Below are positions 11,032 through 20,707 of a DNA stretch of 64,000 bases, piece after piece (positions within the stretch are counted from its first letter, which is position 1; every line of letters begins with the position of its first letter). The stretch comes from Strigamia acuminata. Lineage: Eukaryota; Arthropoda; Chilopoda; Geophilomorpha; Linotaeniidae. The notes under the pieces were generated by a model. It was not told the origin of the DNA. It worked only from the letters and a program-made list of their open reading frames with translations, and did no database searches. Position numbers and translations under genes: made by a program. The DNA is taken from positions 3,869,605 to 3,933,604 of the forward strand of contig OX442321.1 of assembly GCA_949358305.1 (NCBI GenBank), in the 5' to 3' direction.

Positions 11032-14000
11032 GCTAGATTAGTATTTAACTCCATCATCATTTTCATCAAGGTTTGCATGATGCCTTTTTCTTTGACGGTT
11101 TTTTCGCATTTGTCGGAGTAGTGACCGTATTCTCCGCAGCTGTAACATTTGATGTTACTTTTATCCCCTGTGGGAGTGAATCCCGGTTTTTTCGGGACGA
11201 AGGGCGTCGGGAATCGTCTTTTTCCTCCCAATGCCCCTCTCGCTTTTGTTGCCTGCACGTGTGCTCTGAATTGTGCGATTGCTAAGGCCCGGTGTGCATG
11301 GTGCAAATAGGGACCTTGATCGTCGCATCCCGTCGACAAGTTTTCGAGGTGCTCATTTAGGGCTTCCTCGTCGCTTGATGCTGGCTCCTCTTCTTTAGCC
11401 GTGGCGAGAGGTGTTGTCTCTTCGACTTTCTCCATCTGGGTGGAGTCCGTCGAGGTCACCTGCATCGCCGTTGCTGCCGGTGCTTTCTTTGGGGCAGCTA
11501 TCGGGTTGGCTGGAAGAATACTGCCTGCTTTAGGCGTCAGCATTCGTCCGAAGGATGCTTCGGTGAGACTCATTATGCCGCTCAAATATTCACTTGGCCT
11601 CATTAATTTCTCTGAGGTCTTGTGACGTTCGGCGCTCGTCTGCAACCGTTTCTCGTGCGCGTCAGCTTCCTCCGGGGGCAGAGTGGCGTAATACCGCTGT
11701 TCTATTTCTAACGTGTTTGTTAGAAGATAGTTACTGACATCTTGGTAATCGCCAGTGCGGGGTGCACGCATGTCTAGCAGAATTCTTTGCGAGTGGGCCG
11801 ATAATCCTCCGTAAAAGATCATCGTAAAACCAGCGGGGTTTATTTCGTACGGCGCTCTTGCAAACAGGAGTTTCGCTCGGGCGTCGTAGTCGGCTAATGT
11901 TTCTCCTGGGGCTTGCCGTAGACCACGTAATTTGTTACTGATCTCGTCTGGAGTCTCGCCGTATCGGAGATCGAAACGGACGAGAAAATCGTCCCAGGTT
12001 GGGTTTTTCAGTCCCTGATACCATTCTCGAGCTGACCCCGTGGTTAGCTCCACTAGACCGTGGGTTAGCATGTCGGCGACGGTGGCTTTTGTCGCTTTCT
12101 TGATACGCATTACTTCGTCTAGGAAGCGGTCTCCGGCCTTCCACGAACCGTCGAATCGTGTTTGTATGTAGTGTTGCCAACGGATGTTACCCGTGGCTTC
12201 GCTGCTTGGTTCGTTTCGTACGCCATATTTACGCTTAACCCTCTCTCCAGCGCGATTATGTTCGTCGCCTGGATGGCCTAGATCGATTCCTTCTCTTCTG
12301 AAAGAGTTCAGCAGGGCTCGGCCTAGCTCAGACATCGTGTAATGTCGGCCAGATGAGTCCTGAAAGTTCCCTTCCTCCGAACGAGGGTTGGAGCTCCGGG
12401 AGGAGCGGTCTGAAGCATTCGGCCGGTTCGACCGGTGCCCATCGCTGTCTTCTTGACTCCTCCCTGTAGACGGTCGACTCGGATGGTCGTCGTCCGACGA
12501 ATCGGAGGGCTCGGAGGGATCTCCTTGGGGGTGAAACCTCGGCCCTCTCGGTGGGGTCTCTCCGCCAGCCTTCTTCTGTTTCGAGCCTCCGGATGGCGGC
12601 GGCTCCCCTCCGTCGTTGTTCTCGTAAAAAGAATGCCATCTGTTTTCCTCGCTTTCGGGGCGTTCCCGATTTTTATTTGCGTTTTTCTTTTCGAGTAACG
12701 CGTCGATGGCTGCTCCCGTCTCGGATCTTTTTGAGGGGTGACGGTCCTTTGTTTTTGGGACCGACTCGTCTCTCTTTTGAGATTTCCCCCTTTTCGCCGT
12801 TTTTGCCGGCTTTGTTGCACCTTCTCCTGTGTCGGTATCAGAGCCGCTGGGGGGTTCTGGTTTCCGTTTCAGGTTTTCTTCATTTTTCTTCCTGTCCGAG
12901 ACGTCTTGTGCGTACTCTTTCTGGAACTTTTCTGTCTCCTTCTCCCAGTTTTCGGCTTCCCATCTTTTTTGCTCATCTATTATAGCTTGTTTCTTCGCTT
13001 TGTACTCTTCGGTCCATCTGACTCGATCCCACTCTTCTTTCTCTTTCAGAAACTGTTCTTTTTCTTTTCTGGCTTCCTCTTCTCTCAACCTCTCGCGATG
13101 TTGTTCTTCCCATTTCTGATGTTGTAGAATGGCCTCTTTTCGCAACATTTGTAGTTTTTCTGTTTTTCTTTGAGCTATTAGCGCTTGAAATTGGTCCTCG
13201 TACTCTTGAGCTTCTCGATGTCGCCCTTCTACTGTTGCGTTCCATTCTTTTCGAATTTTAGCTTCTCGTTCTTCCCTCATTTTTTGGACCAGTTTCTCTG
13301 TTCTCTCGGTGGTTCTTCTCTCGCGTTGCTCCCTTTCTTCCTCTTCCTTCCAGAGTTCTCGCCGCTCTGCGCTCAGCCTTCGTTGGCGACTAGTCGCTTC
13401 TTGTCTGGCTTCCTCGCGGGCCTTCTCTCTGGATTCGTGAAGTGTTCGGTTGGGGTCTGGCGCGAAACCTCCGGTGTCACTGGGCGTTACCTGGGGCATG
13501 GGCGTCTCCGCTGCTGGTCTTGCGACCGGCGTCGGGGCTTGTGCCGCACAGATAGCGTCAGTGAGTAGGGTAATCGATTCCCAGACTGACGTTCCTACTG
13601 GAATGTCTATCATCGCTTTTAGCTGGGCAGCTTGCTGCGTCAACCGAATTAGGTGAGATACTTCGAAGGAAACAACTGCAGGACTCGCCGTAACTCGGGG
13701 GGTTATCGGGGTCCCGCCGTCGTTTTTCCGTGGGGTTTGTTTTACGGACGTCTGAGCCGTTGGTGGCGATGGGTCTGTGCCGATCGTGACCGTTCTTTTC
13801 GGAGCTTCATCCGTCTCCTCGGTCATCAATATCGATACTCGTCCTGGTGATACCTCGCGAATTTCTTCTCGATTTTCTATGGCTTCCGGATCGGTATCTT
13901 CGAAGGGTTGCATATTCAAGGGAACCCGCTCTCGCTCTGGCCCGTCTAGGGCCGCGAGCGATGCAGCTTGCTCCTCTTTCTGCGCCTTCGCTCTCCTTTT

Positions 14001-14138
14001 ATTCGCTCGGGCTTTCGCCTTTGCGGACATTTCAGGGACGGGACCATCCGACCTTAGGTGGTAGTCGGAGGTCCTTTTTCCCTTCTCGGGCATTCTCTGC
14101 TCGGTGTCAGACGTGGATTGCTCATCTTTGTCTGACAT
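10998..14138 (-). CDS. gag: Element A gag, 1046 residues
   Basis: This is the structural protein of the virus-like particle. It starts at a true ATG (MSDKDEQ) about 75 nt after the primer binding site. The first 250 residues are low in complexity, followed by about 200 residues dominated by Glu, Lys, Arg and Gln that should form a long coiled coil or single alpha helix. A retrotransposon gag domain follows (from the WQHYIQTRFDGSW region, about residues 655-800), and one CCHC zinc knuckle (CYSCGEYGHYSDKC) lies about 30 residues before the end. At over 1000 residues it is about twice the usual Gypsy gag length, mostly because of the charged helical region. The stop overlaps the frameshift signal. 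Confidence 0.93.
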   Translation of the reverse strand: MSDKDEQSTSDTEQRMPEKGKRTSDYHLRSDGPVPEMSAKAKARANKRRAKAQKEEQAASLAALDGPERERVPLNMQPFEDTDPEAIENREEIREVSPGRVSILMTEETDEAPKRTVTIGTDPSPPTAQTSVKQTPRKNDGGTPITPRVTASPAVVSFEVSHLIRLTQQAAQLKAMIDIPVGTSVWESITLLTDAICAAQAPTPVARPAAETPMPQVTPSDTGGFAPDPNRTLHESREKAREEARQEATSRQRRLSAERRELWKEEEEREQRERRTTERTEKLVQKMREEREAKIRKEWNATVEGRHREAQEYEDQFQALIAQRKTEKLQMLRKEAILQHQKWEEQHRERLREEEARKEKEQFLKEKEEWDRVRWTEEYKAKKQAIIDEQKRWEAENWEKETEKFQKEYAQDVSDRKKNEENLKRKPEPPSGSDTDTGEGATKPAKTAKRGKSQKRDESVPKTKDRHPSKRSETGAAIDALLEKKNANKNRERPESEENRWHSFYENNDGGEPPPSGGSKQKKAGGETPPRGPRFHPQGDPSEPSDSSDDDHPSRPSTGRSQEDSDGHRSNRPNASDRSSRSSNPRSEEGNFQDSSGRHYTMSELGRALLNSFRREGIDLGHPGDEHNRAGERVKRKYGVRNEPSSEATGNIRWQHYIQTRFDGSWKAGDRFLDEVMRIKKATKATVADMLTHGLVELTTGSAREWYQGLKNPTWDDFLVRFDLRYGETPDEISNKLRGLRQAPGETLADYDARAKLLFARAPYEINPAGFTMIFYGGLSAHSQRILLDMRAPRTGDYQDVSNYLLTNTLEIEQRYYATLPPEEADAHEKRLQTSAERHKTSEKLMRPSEYLSGIMSLTEASFGRMLTPKAGSILPANPIAAPKKAPAATAMQVTSTDSTQMEKVEETTPLATAKEEEPASSDEEALNEHLENLSTGCDDQGPYLHHAHRALAIAQFRAHVQATKARGALGGKRRFPTPFVPKKPGFTPTGDKSNIKCYSCGEYGHYSDKCEKTVKEKGIMQTLMKMMMELNTNLAKNSQAQASPK

Positions 14139-14213
14139 TTTCTTTCGGTAATTCTACGGTTTGGGTTATCTTATTGAGAGATCACAAGTTCAGATTTGAG
14201 ATTTATTTCTAAA

Positions 14214-14230
14214 TCCCGGACAGACCCCCA
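14214..14230 (-). other. Primer binding site of element A (tRNA-Pro-like)
   Basis: Two bases after the 5' LTR the minus strand reads TGGGGGTCTGTCCGGGA. It ends an LTR in the expected place and begins with TGG. Against the remembered complement of a tRNA-Pro 3' end it has three adjacent mismatches (7th to 9th bases), so the tRNA call is tentative. Confidence 0.55.
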
Positions 14231-14232
14231 CG

Positions 14233-15053
14233 TGTCGCGTCCTACTCTGTATAGGTTTAAATAGCGCTAACGTGTAATACTTTACCTGTGATCAATTATG
14301 CAAATACCCAAATGAATACTAAATGTATGTAAATAAACAGGTAATTTATTCACCAGGCTTTATGCCTTTAAAATACACTCAGTAATAATTCTAGAGTCGA
14401 CGTGGTCAGCGTCGAACAAAGGATTTCTCAAGATGGCGTCGTCGATTCCGCGTGGTCGGCGGAACAAAGGTGGCGTCTCGAGTTGTCGTTAATTCGTCAC
14501 GGATTCGTCTTCACGGACGCGGTGGAATGCTCTTTCGAGTCTTCTATCCGTGCCTGTTGTCTAGGTTTTGGTTTAGCGTCGCAGAGGCCTCGTCTAGGAA
14601 CTTTGGGGTTCCCTACAAAGCACTCGGACACTTACTTCGGCGAATAATCGTCTGGGCGATTATTCTGGGTGATTTCACAAGGGCTATTCTCGTGCTTTCG
14701 CAGGAATAGCTCGCAAGTGACTTCGTGAGAGTTACAGTTTGCACTTTACTCAGCGATCCTCGATCAATCCTAACTTGTAGTTGAAGTTGGCCTGACGGTG
14801 AGGTAGTTGCTGTGTTCTTGGTGTCGTTTGTGTAAGTTCTGTCTTTAGGCGGGAAACACAGCCTTTTATGCAGTGGGGTGAAGGGCCGGCGATCAACCAA
14901 TGGGGGCTGACCACCAGCCGCTTCCTCCCCCTCGGGGCACACACCTGCCATGGGGAGGTGGAGCCAACTCGGGGGGGAACGACTCTTTAATCATAGTGAC
15001 TCATAGGACAAGTATCCGCCCTGGGGGGACACTTATCCAACTGGGTCACCACA
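14233..15053 (-). repeat. 5' LTR of element A
   Basis: It is an 821-bp direct repeat of 2216-3036 with TG and CA ends. It is followed on the right by the CCTT duplication (15054-15057). It should carry the promoter and the polyadenylation signal; I did not pin these down. Confidence 0.95.
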
Positions 15054-15147
15054 CCTTCTAGGTCAGTCCTTCCCAGGGTTATTGGTCAGTGTGTGACAGT
15101 TACTTATGGCTTGCCTTGGCAGGCCAGACTGTCAGACTGTTTCTTAC

Positions 15148-15254
15148 CGGCATTCGGTGACATTTTTCAGAAACTTTTCAAAGCAGTTGACTTGGCACTG
15201 ATTTACAACTTGAACAGTATTACAAGGTTTCGATGTTCGATTGATATTTATGAA
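15148..15254 (-). CDS. DEG/ENaC channel subunit, exon 4
   Basis: This 107-bp exon has acceptor TCGTTCCAG and donor CG|GTAAGA. It encodes a cysteine-rich piece (CNTVQVVNQCQVNC and TEC) typical of the extracellular thumb/palm region of DEG/ENaC subunits, where several disulphides form. It begins in phase 0 and ends with two bases of a codon, exactly what exon 5 needs. It lies only about 95 bp from the right edge of element A, and the 455 bp between it and exon 3 (15255-15709) show no other exon. Confidence 0.8.
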
Positions 15255-15709
15255 CTGGAACGAGAAATTATTGTTTTTCTAATTTCTAATTGATAAATTG
15301 GTATATGCTTAGTTTACACTTGACCCACTTTTCTACAAAACCTGCCCACTTGTAAAAAAAAAAACTTGTGCACAGGATTTTCTAACAGTAAGTCAAAATG
15401 AAATACTGGTAGTGGAGTTTTTTGAAACTATAGCTAATAAAAGTTTTTTATAACCTGCTGTCACAAGTCTAAAACACATTTTATGTAGTCAAATGACAGA
15501 AACAGGAGTATGGTTAGCAGCCAGACTAAACCAATCGACCATTATTGGATAGGGTCATTAGTCACTTTTTGTCAAAAACCTTACCGTACTAATTATTACA
15601 AAGCGAACTTAATTCATAAGTTTAAATGGTTTGAAACAAAGTAGACTTTCTGAAAGTTTTAACTTCTACAAAAGTGGTTTAAGTGTGAACTTAGGCAATA
15701 GAAACGCAC

Positions 15710-15849
15710 TCGTTTTGCAGATAAACCATATGATACGTCATTCCTACGACCAGCTTCAATATACTCAGTTCCTATGCTGTATTTGATGACATCTTCATCA
15801 TGGTGCAGCATAAACTGTTTTAATACAACACATTGTTCAGAAAATTTCT
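15710..15849 (-). CDS. DEG/ENaC channel subunit, exon 3
   Basis: This exon encodes part of the extracellular domain, including a His-Asp segment (LHHDEDVIKYSIGTEYIEAG) that matches the family pattern of an HDP-like motif, a beta strand and a conserved Gly. The acceptor TTTCATTAG gives the phase required by exon 2, and exons 2 and 3 together have 231 bp. The donor is taken as CGA|GTGCGT, which leaves phase 0 and fits exon 4. The donor is weaker than the others, so the 3' edge may be off by a few codons. Confidence 0.75.
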
Positions 15850-16060
15850 CTAATGAAATGATTCGATATTATTAAGTTATTTATTTATATCCGTACCCAT
15901 AATACGTCCCTTGGTTTGCTACAGTTTTTTAAAGAGTCCGTAAAGAAGAATAGAAACCTAAATTCATCTTTTAGAAGGCGAACAAGGTTTTCTACAGAAG
16001 CAATTGCGCATTCAAAATTTATTGTTACATAAACTGGACCTTTTGATCAGTTAAACTTAC

Positions 16061-16151
16061 CGATGGAATATGAGTAACACGTGCCAAACACAGTGTTGGT
16101 GTAACTTTTAACATAAGAGTACGAACTTGTATTAAAATTAATTTTGTTTTT
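16061..16151 (-). CDS. DEG/ENaC channel subunit, exon 2
   Basis: This 91-bp exon lies between acceptor TTTTTGCCAG and donor GTAAGT. It carries VFGTCYSYSI, the counterpart of the family's GxCYxFN segment near the start of the palm and beta-ball region. Its 58-bp upstream intron (16152-16209) starts GTAAGA and contains CTAAC as a possible branch point. Reading straight through that intron gives a false C-terminus at 16138. Confidence 0.75.
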
Positions 16152-16209
16152 CTGGCAAAAATAATTTTTTTAAATCCATTTGGTTAGCAGCAGAATAAGG
16201 GCTTCTTAC

Positions 16210-16674
16210 CGTATTTTCGATTTTAGCAGACAGCGTTTCACCTAGTGACATGAGACCCCAAAAGGTTGAAATATTATGGGTTCCATCGCTTTTGGATGCA
16301 GGAATACGTATGTGTTCGCAGGCGTCCTCATACAGCGTCTCATTATTGCTCGTTCTTATCTGATTTAAAGGAGCATAGTTGCCGGGTGCAGGACACAGAG
16401 TTATAGTTGGAAATTTGAAATACAAATTGCGATTCAAACTGATTCGCGTTTCGATTGGTGCAGATAGAAAATGGCTGAAACGCTCGTAAATTTGATACGA
16501 GCAAGTGAGCATACTGAGAGAAATGACTACAAAGCGCAACACATTATATACTAAGCCTTGTTTCGACTTGTAGCCGAGGATTTCAGTTTTAAAGGACACT
16601 TGATGAGGTTTCTTCTTTTTTTTCTTGTTCAGACTTATTAAGACTCCTCTATGAATAAAGAACTTCTTTTTCAC
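16210..16674 (-). CDS. DEG/ENaC channel subunit, exon 1 as visible (N-terminal part)
   Basis: This exon encodes a basic cytoplasmic N-terminus, TM1 (about residues 41-60 counted from 16674) and the post-TM1 motif FPTITLCP, the counterpart of FPAVTIC in the family. The usual His-Gly gating motif before TM1 reads ILGY here. The GTG at 16674 is not a credible start. The frame stays open to about 16750 without an ATG, so another 5' exon is likely, joined at an acceptor such as TTCCGCAG or CTCACAG. The visible gene codes for about 410 residues, somewhat short of the usual 450-600, with all main landmarks present. Confidence 0.8.
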
Positions 16675-16881
16675 ATTTCCTTTGATTGTGAAGACTGCGG
16701 AATCAAAGAGCAGTTGTACACAAATGATTGAGAAATTTCTGTGAGTATCTCGCTAATTCTATTCAATATACTTTTTTTGCTGCAAATGGCTTTGACAGAG
16801 TGCTGTGATTGCATTGTTCTTTTATTAAGTGTCACTGGAAAAAATATAAAATTTTATGATTGTTATTCAAATAAATATACA

Positions 16882-17358
16882 GGGTGAAAGAAAAGTCTGT
16901 CACTCTACTAAATATTTCTGAAAGTATTGACAATGCATCTAATTCAATGATGGTAAAGTATTAAAGTTGGGTGGGGCATTTTTTTGGTGAACCAAAATTT
17001 GACCTTGGGATGTTCCTTTAAGGTCATTGGAAATTATCTTGGAAACCGTTAGAGATAGACATAATTTTCCAATTGTAAACTTGTAGAGCAACATTTATTT
17101 AGTCTAAAAATGACTACTCTTCAAATCTTTTGTACTAAAATTTTTTAAGAAAATCGCAATTTTCTAAAGTAGACACAAGTCAAAGGAAAAATGCCCCAAA
17201 TTGAAAAAGTGTCAAAAACGTGCTGATTAGACGTAAAATAACCTAAAAAATCGATTCCCCTGGTTGGAATTTGCATATCTGGCACCGTTACAGAGATATT
17301 GGCAGAAAACTGAGTTGTTGAAAAGAAAAAGTCATCAAAAAACTCAGTTTTTTGTCAG
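16882..17358 (+). repeat. Interspersed repeat, copy 2, opposite orientation to copy 1
   Basis: It starts TACAGGGTGAAAGAAAAGTC and follows the minus-strand sequence of 1-581 with scattered differences to about 17358. It lacks the folded-back arm of copy 1. It lies just upstream of the channel gene. There is no ORF. Confidence 0.75.
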
Positions 17359-17599
17359 TGTAAATTTTAATTTTGTGATTTTCACTATTTCAGAAGCGGA
17401 TAAAAAATGAGCGTAGCTTCATCGTCAACGAGTATGACATCGTATGGGAAACAATTTTACTTTATAATTTTACTTTATAATTTCCTGATTTCCGCTTCCG
17501 TTTTCATTTGCCCCCAAAACTGTCAATGCCATTCGATTTCCCACCCCTAAAACCAAATTTTGGGAATGACCTGAGAGGTGGCCCGTAAAATAAAATTAT

Positions 17600-18120
17600 A
17601 CCAAAGAGACTTTTGGGAGCTGTCGACGGAAGTGAAACCGAAAACGATCCGGCAATGCTTTGCGGATTGACGAAAGAGTATGAAAACTTGATGCATTCGA
17701 TCTCGGAGGCAGATTTTACGTCAAATAAGTTTAAAGAAATGCTATTATTGGAATCATCTTGAAGAGAAGATTCGGACAATGCGAAAAAGGTGCCAGCAGT
17801 GCTGACGGCACAACACCAACCAACAACGGGACATCAAGAAAGTAAAATGCGCACAATTGCAATAAGTTTGGTCACTTGCTACGGATTGCCACAAACCCAG
17901 AACAGACTACTCAAGATGGCTGAAAACGAAACGTAAGAGGGATGAAGATTGTAAAGGATGCGATCGAAAATTGTGATAGTTGTCTGCGGGGAAAATCAAA
18001 ATGACAACAAACCCCACAGTAAAATGGAGTCTCCGAATGACTTAACCGGACGTTGTTAGATTTGGTACGATCAAGTTTAATACGGGTGGCCCACATAATA
18101 CCGGCCCGACAATGCAAGGG
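17600..18120 (+). pseudogene. Decayed Copia-like gag/integrase remnant
   Basis: Broken frames on the plus strand read like pieces of a Copia polyprotein in the right order: a gag-like segment around 17640-17760 (LCGLTKEYENLMHSISEADF), a possible zinc-knuckle remnant, then ENCDSCLRGKSK near 17970, which resembles the CxxC part of a pre-integrase zinc finger. Stops and frameshifts separate the pieces. The match is by eye and weak, so another retroelement class is possible. Confidence 0.35.
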
Positions 18121-18741
18121 GGATTACTAAGGGTGTCTCAAAAAATGTATGTATTGTTCAATTAAATATACAGGGTGTCCCAAATGAACGAAGCCAGTCA
18201 AATAACGAAAAGACCATTTAAGTGAGATGAATGAAACAAATGTAGTACTAGTAAACTGAGTGAGGGCATTTCAAAAATGAGAAAAAATTTGACCTCTGAC
18301 CTTTTCCTCAACACACCGTGTCAGCATTTTAAATTCAATCGTCTGCCACTCATGTCCACGCAAAACGTCGATCGCATTGATCACCTTAGTACCCATTCGA
18401 CACATCAATTGCGGTCCTTTTACATAACTGTTTAATTGATGAATTTTTACAACTTCTTGGTCTGTGTCAAATTTAAATGTTTTAATCTGTCCAATTAGTG
18501 ACCTTCGTTAAGTTGGCGTCCCCAAGTCTATGTCCAATCAAAAAGAATTATTGGACTAGATAGCCCTTTCAATGGACATCATTGGACTTCGTTTGTTACA
18601 TTAAACAAATACAACAAACTAAAAACCGAAATTGTAATTGCTGACAAATATTGCAGTTTTGAATCAGAGCCGCAGCTCTTAACTGATAAAATACGGTAGT
18701 CATTTTTTTTGTAAAAAATTGGTGATTTATGTTATGTTCAC
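18121..18741. other. Non-coding stretch with a second ACAGGGTG-type repeat tip
   Basis: TATACAGGGTGTCCCAAATG at 18170-18189 looks like the end of another TA-flanked repeat of the same general kind as the one at 16882. Its other end was not found. No gene is seen from here to the LTR at 18742. Confidence 0.4.
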
Positions 18742-18931
18742 TGGGGTGTTCCTCACCCCCAAACTTTCACATGTGTTGATGTTATCTTCTGAGACCACCC
18801 TATGTGGGTCACTCCTTGTAAAGTTAGGCAATAAAGCAGTTAGAGAGAAGAGCTCGATCAGCGAGCATCATTGCAAACCTGTCTCTCCATTTTCTATTCT
18901 ACAAATACACTACCAAGTACACTACAAAACA
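18742..18931 (+). repeat. 5' LTR of element B
   Basis: It starts TGGGGTGTTCC and ends CTACAAAACA. It matches 20708-20897 except for two noticed substitutions. An AATAAA occurs within it (GGCAATAAAGC). Confidence 0.85.
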
Positions 18932-18938
18932 CGCCAAA

Positions 18939-18955
18939 TGGCGACGAGGATGGGA
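18939..18955 (+). other. Primer binding site of element B (tRNA-Ser)
   Basis: TGGCGACGAGGATGGGA lies 7 nt after the 5' LTR. It is the complement of the 3' end of a tRNA-Ser(GCU) as I remember it, 17 of 17. Mag-type Gypsy elements are known to use tRNA-Ser, which agrees with the gag type. Confidence 0.7.
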
Positions 18956-19075
18956 CACGAATTCACGCTGCTTCAAGATCCATCCATTCCACTCTAGTTG
19001 CGAGGCCTATTCTCCTGTTTTGTGAGTTTTAAAAGTGAATTTTTTTTCTTCGATTTCTCCATTGTTCTGTGCACC

Positions 19076-19942
19076 ATGGCTGCCCTAAAAGAAACGCCGC
19101 GTGAGTTTGATCTGGCGGACGATTGGACCACGTATATTTCACATATGATGTCAATTTTCGCATGCAACAAAATTGTGGACGACGAGGAGAAAGTCCACAC
19201 TCTCCTCTCCTATGTGGGAATGCCAGCATTCACGCTGCTAACTAACATGACTTTACCAAAAGAGCCATCAGACCTCAAGTACGACGAGTTGGTCGCCCTA
19301 ATGGAGACGCGTACGCGCCCAAAACCACTCGTGATGGCCGAGATATTCACATTCCGCTTCAGAACACGTGCCTCTGAGGAAACAGTAGCGGAATTTTCCA
19401 ATGCATTGCAGGCATTGACGAAGCACTGCAACTTTGGGGACAATTTAAACAATGAACTTCGCAATCAGTTCGTGTGTCGGTTGAAAAACCAACATGTTCA
19501 ACACGCGCTGACACTTCAGGCTGATCTAACCTTCGAGACAGCGGTGGCTTTTGCTTCTGCTGCTGAAGTTTCTTCGAAGGCGGTTTCGGCATTTGCATCG
19601 GCTCCGGCCTTGAAAGCGGCTGAAGTTTTTAAAATACATGACGGAGGGAAACAGCGAAATAACAACCACAAAGGTTCCGGCCCTTCATCACAAGGTCAGT
19701 CGCACCCGGTAGACCCAGCGAGCCTCCAACTGCAACCACGTGATGGTCGGGGGAAATGCTTCTCGTGCGGCGCCACAGACCATCGCCGACTAGATTGTAA
19801 GTTTCGGCAGGCTAAGTGCCATGCGTGCGGCAAAACAGGTCACATTCAGGCCGCCTGTTGGTCTGCTACCACGCCGTCTGAGGCTACGTCGGCCACCATT
19901 AAAACTGTGGTCGTTGAAACCCATGTTTTGGACTATTACTAG
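19076..19942 (+). CDS. gag: Element B gag, 288 residues, two zinc knuckles
   Basis: The ATG at 19076 (MAALKETP) follows a short leader; the longer upstream frame has no better start. The first 190 residues match the Mag/K02A2.6-type Gypsy gag pattern: a helical W-x-x-Y region, a conserved YDELVALM segment, RFRTRASEETVAEF and CNFGDNLNNELRNQFV. Two CCHC knuckles follow (CFSCGATDHRRLDC and CHACGKTGHIQAAC). The ORF ends soon after the knuckles, where a normal element would run into protease. The reading frame is intact although pol is absent. Confidence 0.85.
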   Translation: MAALKETPREFDLADDWTTYISHMMSIFACNKIVDDEEKVHTLLSYVGMPAFTLLTNMTLPKEPSDLKYDELVALMETRTRPKPLVMAEIFTFRFRTRASEETVAEFSNALQALTKHCNFGDNLNNELRNQFVCRLKNQHVQHALTLQADLTFETAVAFASAAEVSSKAVSAFASAPALKAAEVFKIHDGGKQRNNNHKGSGPSSQGQSHPVDPASLQLQPRDGRGKCFSCGATDHRRLDCKFRQAKCHACGKTGHIQAACWSATTPSEATSATIKTVVVETHVLDYY

Positions 19943-20194
19943 TTTGTGCCAGATTTTTTGAGGGGGAAGGAAGAGTTGCCCCAATTCACATGTTAAATTA
20001 CAATTCATTTCAATTCGTGTATTTTTACCTTACTGTTATTTTACTTTACTGTTTTCATTTTCATTCAATTTCGATTACAATGTACTTTTCTAATGATTTC
20101 AATTTTATTCATTTGTTTGTATTTCATTCTATTTAGTGTTCATTCCAATTCTTGCTTCAATGTTTAATGCAAATTGTTTTATAATTTGTGCAAG

Positions 20195-20446
20195 GTGTTG
20201 CACTACCTTTTACAATTCGTGCAATGTGTTGCACTACTTTTACAATTCGTGCAATGTGTTGCACTACTTTTACAATTCGTGCAATGTGTTGCACTACTTT
20301 TACAATTCATGCAATGTGTTGCACTACTTTTACAATTCGTGCAATGTGTTGCACTACCTTTTACAGTTCGTGCAATGTGTTGCACTACCTTTTACAATTC
20401 GTGCAATGTGTTGCACTACTTTTACAATTCGTGCAATGTTTTGCAC
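20195..20446 (+). repeat. 29-bp tandem repeat in the 3' part of element B
   Basis: About nine copies of TTTTACAATTCGTGCAATGTGTTGCACTAC are present, with one- or two-base variation. They occupy the space where pol would be. The Cys-rich open frames across it arise only from the repeat and are not taken as genes. Confidence 0.9.
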
Positions 20447-20707
20447 AGCTTCCACAATGTTACAACTTCTAGTGTGTTACAAGGTGTAACACAAATTCGT
20501 GCAACTATTTGCACTACTATTCCAGTGCTACAATTTATTTCAACTACAATGTTCAATTCCATTTCAATTACGATAATTCAATTTTTTATGTTCTTTATTA
20601 TACTTTCAATCCTAGTGTTATTTATTTCCATTCTACTTTACTGTGGGTTATTCATGTTTTAATTGCTTTCCTTAAATTGCTCTCTGTGTTCGCAATTGAG
20701 GGGACAT

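Larger units (their letters stand above)
2216..15053 (-). mobile_element. Gypsy-type LTR retrotransposon A, full length, 12.8 kb
   Basis: Two 821-bp LTRs (2216-3036 and 14233-15053) start TG and end CA and are flanked by the 4-bp duplication CCTT (2212-2215 and 15054-15057). Reading on the minus strand the order is 5' LTR, primer binding site, gag, minus-1 frameshift signal, pol (protease, RT, RNase H, integrase), a spliced third ORF, polypurine tract (GGAGGAGGGA next to 3037) and 3' LTR. Only one LTR difference was noticed (C versus T in the GGAACAAAGG(C/T)GG segment), so the insertion is recent. It sits in intron 4 of the channel gene in the same orientation. Pol order places it in Gypsy/Metaviridae. 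A single TAA inside pol is the only visible lesion. Confidence 0.95.

Noticed and set aside
16138-16160. Frameshift or stop breaking the channel gene
   Set aside because: A 58-bp intron with good GT, branch-like and AG signals removes it and restores the conserved downstream segment in phase.
20174-20662. Cys-rich open frames of up to 162 codons on both strands
   Set aside because: They are translations of the 29-bp tandem array in element B; every frame repeats the same words and there is no independent support.
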